A stretch of 64,000 nucleotides of DNA from CAADGY01 sp900696665 (GTDB taxonomy: Bacteria; Acidobacteriota; Terriglobia; Bryobacterales; Bryobacteraceae): contig JAPSFM010000011.1 in NCBI GenBank assembly GCA_035063885.1, forward strand, positions 26,487 to 90,486. Direction: 5' to 3'. The stretch's first letter is position 1. Every line of letters starts with the position of its first letter. The notes beneath the pieces are model-generated. The model was given only the letters and a program-made list of their open reading frames with translations, searched no databases and had not been told where the DNA came from. This document shows, in pieces, positions 61,631-64,000 of the stretch. A program made the position numbers and the translations under genes.

Positions 61631-62527
61631 ATGATTCTCGTTGTTGGCGCCACGGGGCTATTGGGGCAAGAAATCTGCCGGCGGCTGCGGGAGCACGGAG
61701 TGCCTGTGAGAGCACTGGTCCGGCCGACAGCCAATCCGGAACGGTTGAACAGTCTCCGTGAAATCGGAGTGGAACTCTTCGGCGGGGACCTGAAGAATAT
61801 CGACAGCGTGTCCGCCGCGTGTCACGATGTCCATACGGTAGTGAATGCCGCTTCTTCGGTGTTTTCGCGCCAGGCGGGTGACTCTGTGGAAAGTGTGGAT
61901 TGGGGCGGCTCTCTGAGTCTCGTCCGCTTCGCCCGTGTTCTTGGCGTCGATCGATTTGTTTACATCACAGTGCCGCATGAGTTGCACTGCGATTGCGAGC
62001 TTTTCAAGGCGAAAAACGACGTGATCCGCGAATTGAAGTATCACGCCATGCCTTACACCATCCTCTCGACAAACTACTTCATGGAGGTTTGGCTCAGCAG
62101 TACTTGTGAGTTCGACGCCATGAACAGGACGGTTACGATTTTTGGCGCTGGAACCGCGCCCGTCGCCTGGGTTTCCCGCAGCGATGTGGCGGAGATTGCT
62201 GTCCGCTCGCTTGATTCCGCCGCCGCGCTGAACCAGGATCTGAATGTGGGAGGTCCCGAGAATCTCTCACCTCTTGAAGTGGTTCGCATTTTCGAGGAGG
62301 TCTCCGGACAACGCTACTCGGTCACTCATATACCCGAGTCACGTCTCGAAGCCGATTTTCGGGCGGCAAAGGATCCGAGCGAGCGGGCGATAGCGGCGTT
62401 CAAACTGGAATATGCCCGCGGCTGCCCCATGGACATGTCGGAAACCCTAGGGCGAATCCCGATGGAGTTGACATCGGTCCGAACCTACGCAGGGCGCCTG
62501 CTGGCTTCCAAAACCGCAGCAGTCTAG
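61631..62527 (+). CDS. NmrA-like NAD(P)-binding protein
   Basis: A 298-residue Rossmann-fold protein of the NmrA/atypical SDR type. The nucleotide loop is LVVGATGLLGQEICRRL at residues 3-19, followed by VRALVRPTANPERL; a later VSRSDVAEIAVRSL is common in this family. The classical SDR YxxxK is absent, so it may be a sensor or a non-standard reductase. ATG 61631 has a GGAGGG site. The C-terminal 60 residues contain PESRLEADFRAAKDPSERAI with no known motif. Confidence 0.85.
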   Translation: MILVVGATGLLGQEICRRLREHGVPVRALVRPTANPERLNSLREIGVELFGGDLKNIDSVSAACHDVHTVVNAASSVFSRQAGDSVESVDWGGSLSLVRFARVLGVDRFVYITVPHELHCDCELFKAKNDVIRELKYHAMPYTILSTNYFMEVWLSSTCEFDAMNRTVTIFGAGTAPVAWVSRSDVAEIAVRSLDSAAALNQDLNVGGPENLSPLEVVRIFEEVSGQRYSVTHIPESRLEADFRAAKDPSERAIAAFKLEYARGCPMDMSETLGRIPMELTSVRTYAGRLLASKTAAV

Positions 62528-62545
62528 CCCGAAGTTCCACCCCAT

Positions 62546-64000
62546 TCATAGCCGTGTGCGTTGATACGAGGGGACTTGGCTCGAAATTTGGGTGGGTTTA
62601 CTGACTACAGTTTGACACTGAAGGTCGAGGACGTGTTGCTGTGAGGCAGTGGGGCGGGTGGTGGGTTGTATTCGGTTCTTGACGATGGTCGCCAGGTCCC
62701 GCATCCAATCAGAGAAGCTCTGGATCGTCCGTTTGTCCTCGCTGCGTTGGGTGCACGCTTTGGACAGGGCGCGGGCGGACCTGCGGGCCGGGGAGACGGG
62801 GGATCTTCGCGGGGCGCCGCGTTGTTCGTCGTCAAACAGCACCGGCGCCAAGGCCCGGCGCATATGCCATTCGACGTAGTAGGCGAGCATCCCAATCAGA
62901 ATGTGCGCGCGCACACGCTTTTCCAGCCGGTGATGAATCGGCCGCACATGCAGGTCGACGCTCTTCAGCGAGCGGAAAGCTCGCTCGACTTGCGCCAAAC
63001 GCTTGTAGGCCAGCACCGTCTGATCACGGTCGAGCTGCCCGGCCGGGACGTTGGTGCGGAGGACGTAGATGCCATCCAGCGCCGTGTCGGCGTCGATGCG
63101 GCACTGGTCACGCTCCCAGTGGAGCCCGTCGGTGAACACATGCCAGCGAAAGTACTTGCCGACCTTGGATGAGGCCAGCGCCTTTCCGATCAGGTAGCCG
63201 ATTTTGTCTTCGCCGCGCAAGGGTTGGCGTTTGCGCCGGGTGGCGCTGGCGATCTCGCTCAGTTTCTTCTCGGCGGCGGCGATCAGTTCACCGCGCTTGC
63301 GCACACGTTCGGCGGCCAGCAATGGATTGCGGCACACGATGAGGCGTTCGCCGGGATAGTCCGGATGCTCGATTTCGGCCAGATCCTGCTGGTCGAAGAG
63401 CGGCATCTGCAGCGCGTCTTGCGCCACCAGTTTCTGAATCTGGGAGGCGTGGAGTGCGCTCACCCTTTCCAGTCCTTCGTGGGTGCGAAGATCCTCTTCA
63501 ATGCGTTTCTGCCGTGAGCATGCCGCGATCACCGACCAGGACGACGCGCTCCAGGTGAAAGCGCTGGCGCAGTTTGTTCACTTGCGTAGCCACGGTCTTT
63601 GGATCGCCCGTGTTGCCTTCGAAGACTTCAACGGCGACGGGCAGCCCTCGGGATCCGAGCGCAGCCCAAAAACGATCTGCGGGTTGGCGCGCCGCTCGTC
63701 GCGGGAGTAGCCGAGCTTGGCTAATTAGCGGGCAGTGGCGCCCTTCGAAATAGGTCGAAGTGAGATCCTAGAGCACCAGCGTGCCCTCCCGCAAATGACG
63801 GCGCGCCAGATGGGCTTCGATGGCGGACTGACGCTCCACCAGCCAATCCATGGCTGCGCAGAGATCGTCTTCCTGCAAGTGATCGAGGCCGAGCGACTCG
63901 CCCAGCGTGCTGTGGCAGGTTTCGGTGCGGAGCGCGCGGTGGGTGGCGAGTTTGGAGCCCGGTTCGAAGATGCGGGAAGCGATGAGGGCGAGCGCGGCAC
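62546..64000 (-). mobile_element. Partial IS1634-like insertion sequence
   Basis: The right edge of the window enters an insertion sequence of the IS1634 type (IS4 superfamily). The transposase runs leftward, and its normal C-terminal end is at 62546. The element continues past 64000, so only one end is seen and the terminal inverted repeats cannot be set. Confidence 0.7.
62546..64000 (-). pseudogene. IS1634-family transposase, decayed
   Basis: Remains of a DDE transposase read on the minus strand. From the right: ALIASRIFEPGSKLATHRAL then LVERQSAIEAHL, then TLVL, stop, DLTSTYFEGRHCPL, where YDLTSTYFEG is expected: the TAG at 63770-63768 sits in a DDE motif. A frameshift at about 63721-63726 follows (CTAATTAG, apparently four extra bases), another near 63640, and a third near 63508 before the long C-terminal frame QKRIEEDLRTHEGL (to 62546). 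At least three shifts and one stop make the enzyme inactive. Confidence 0.8.

Noticed and set aside
1..64000. CRISPR arrays, rRNA genes, prophage genes or a replication origin
   Set aside because: No regularly spaced repeats, rRNA sequence, phage structural genes or dnaA-box cluster were seen.

Overview
The window looks like a piece of an acidobacterial chromosome, most likely from the Solibacter/Bryobacter branch. This is inferred from gene content, not from a marker-gene tree. The evidence is high GC, many secreted or Tat-exported catabolic proteins (DUF1080, Gfo/Idh/MocA, a mannonate dehydratase-like enolase), a 48-residue membrane protein of a kind I associate with acidobacteria, and a b6-type cytochrome bc complex with a multihaem cytochrome c. 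Coding density is high and both strands are used. There is one tRNA, no rRNA and no CRISPR array. The only mobile DNA is a decayed IS1634-like element at the right edge.

Left part (1-24.6 kb): a TonB/ExbB/ExbD/ExbD energiser with a TPR lipoprotein; a bifunctional Rel (p)ppGpp enzyme coupled to a DUF971 gene; a second TonB-family protein; then housekeeping and catabolic genes (glucosaminidase-like protein, enolase-superfamily enzyme, Yip1 protein, and a minus-strand run dusB-rnhA-DUF1080-M3 peptidase). A methyltransferase and a nucleoside phosphorylase follow. The gap 16.8-17.2 kb holds the wreck of a DUF433/DUF5615 toxin-antitoxin pair. Next come an Lhr-type helicase, a large secreted protein of unknown function and a PAP2 phosphatase.

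Middle (24.6-40.3 kb): a complete seven-gene Mrp Na+/H+ antiporter operon with overlapping genes; a tandem pair of Gfo/Idh/MocA oxidoreductases of which only the first has a Tat leader; a large TlpA-like thioredoxin protein; a DUF2231-Rieske fusion; SMC; and tRNA-Leu(UAA).

Right part (40.3-62.5 kb) is the most interesting. Genes for a three-subunit magnesium-chelatase-type enzyme (I, D, H) run directly into a cytochrome bc complex (Rieske, cytochrome b6, subunit IV, octahaem cytochrome c), a copper-site-like lipoprotein, haem O synthase and an A-type cytochrome c oxidase with accessory small proteins. The H subunit is split into two genes in swapped order: the gene for the C-terminal half lies upstream of the gene for the N-terminal half. 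No other chlorophyll-pathway gene is in the window. A small Cys/His-rich protein joins the chelatase block to the Rieske gene, which has a perfect consensus sigma-70 promoter. The cluster ends with a HEAT/biotinyl-lipoyl-like fusion, a convergent 2x[4Fe-4S] ferredoxin and an NmrA-like reductase.

How the parts may work together: the bc complex passes quinol electrons through the octahaem cytochrome to the oxidase, CtaB supplies haem O for it, and the Mrp antiporter exchanges the resulting proton gradient for sodium. What the chelatase contributes is open. It could be the stub of a chlorophyll pathway encoded elsewhere, or a metallotetrapyrrole route used in respiration.
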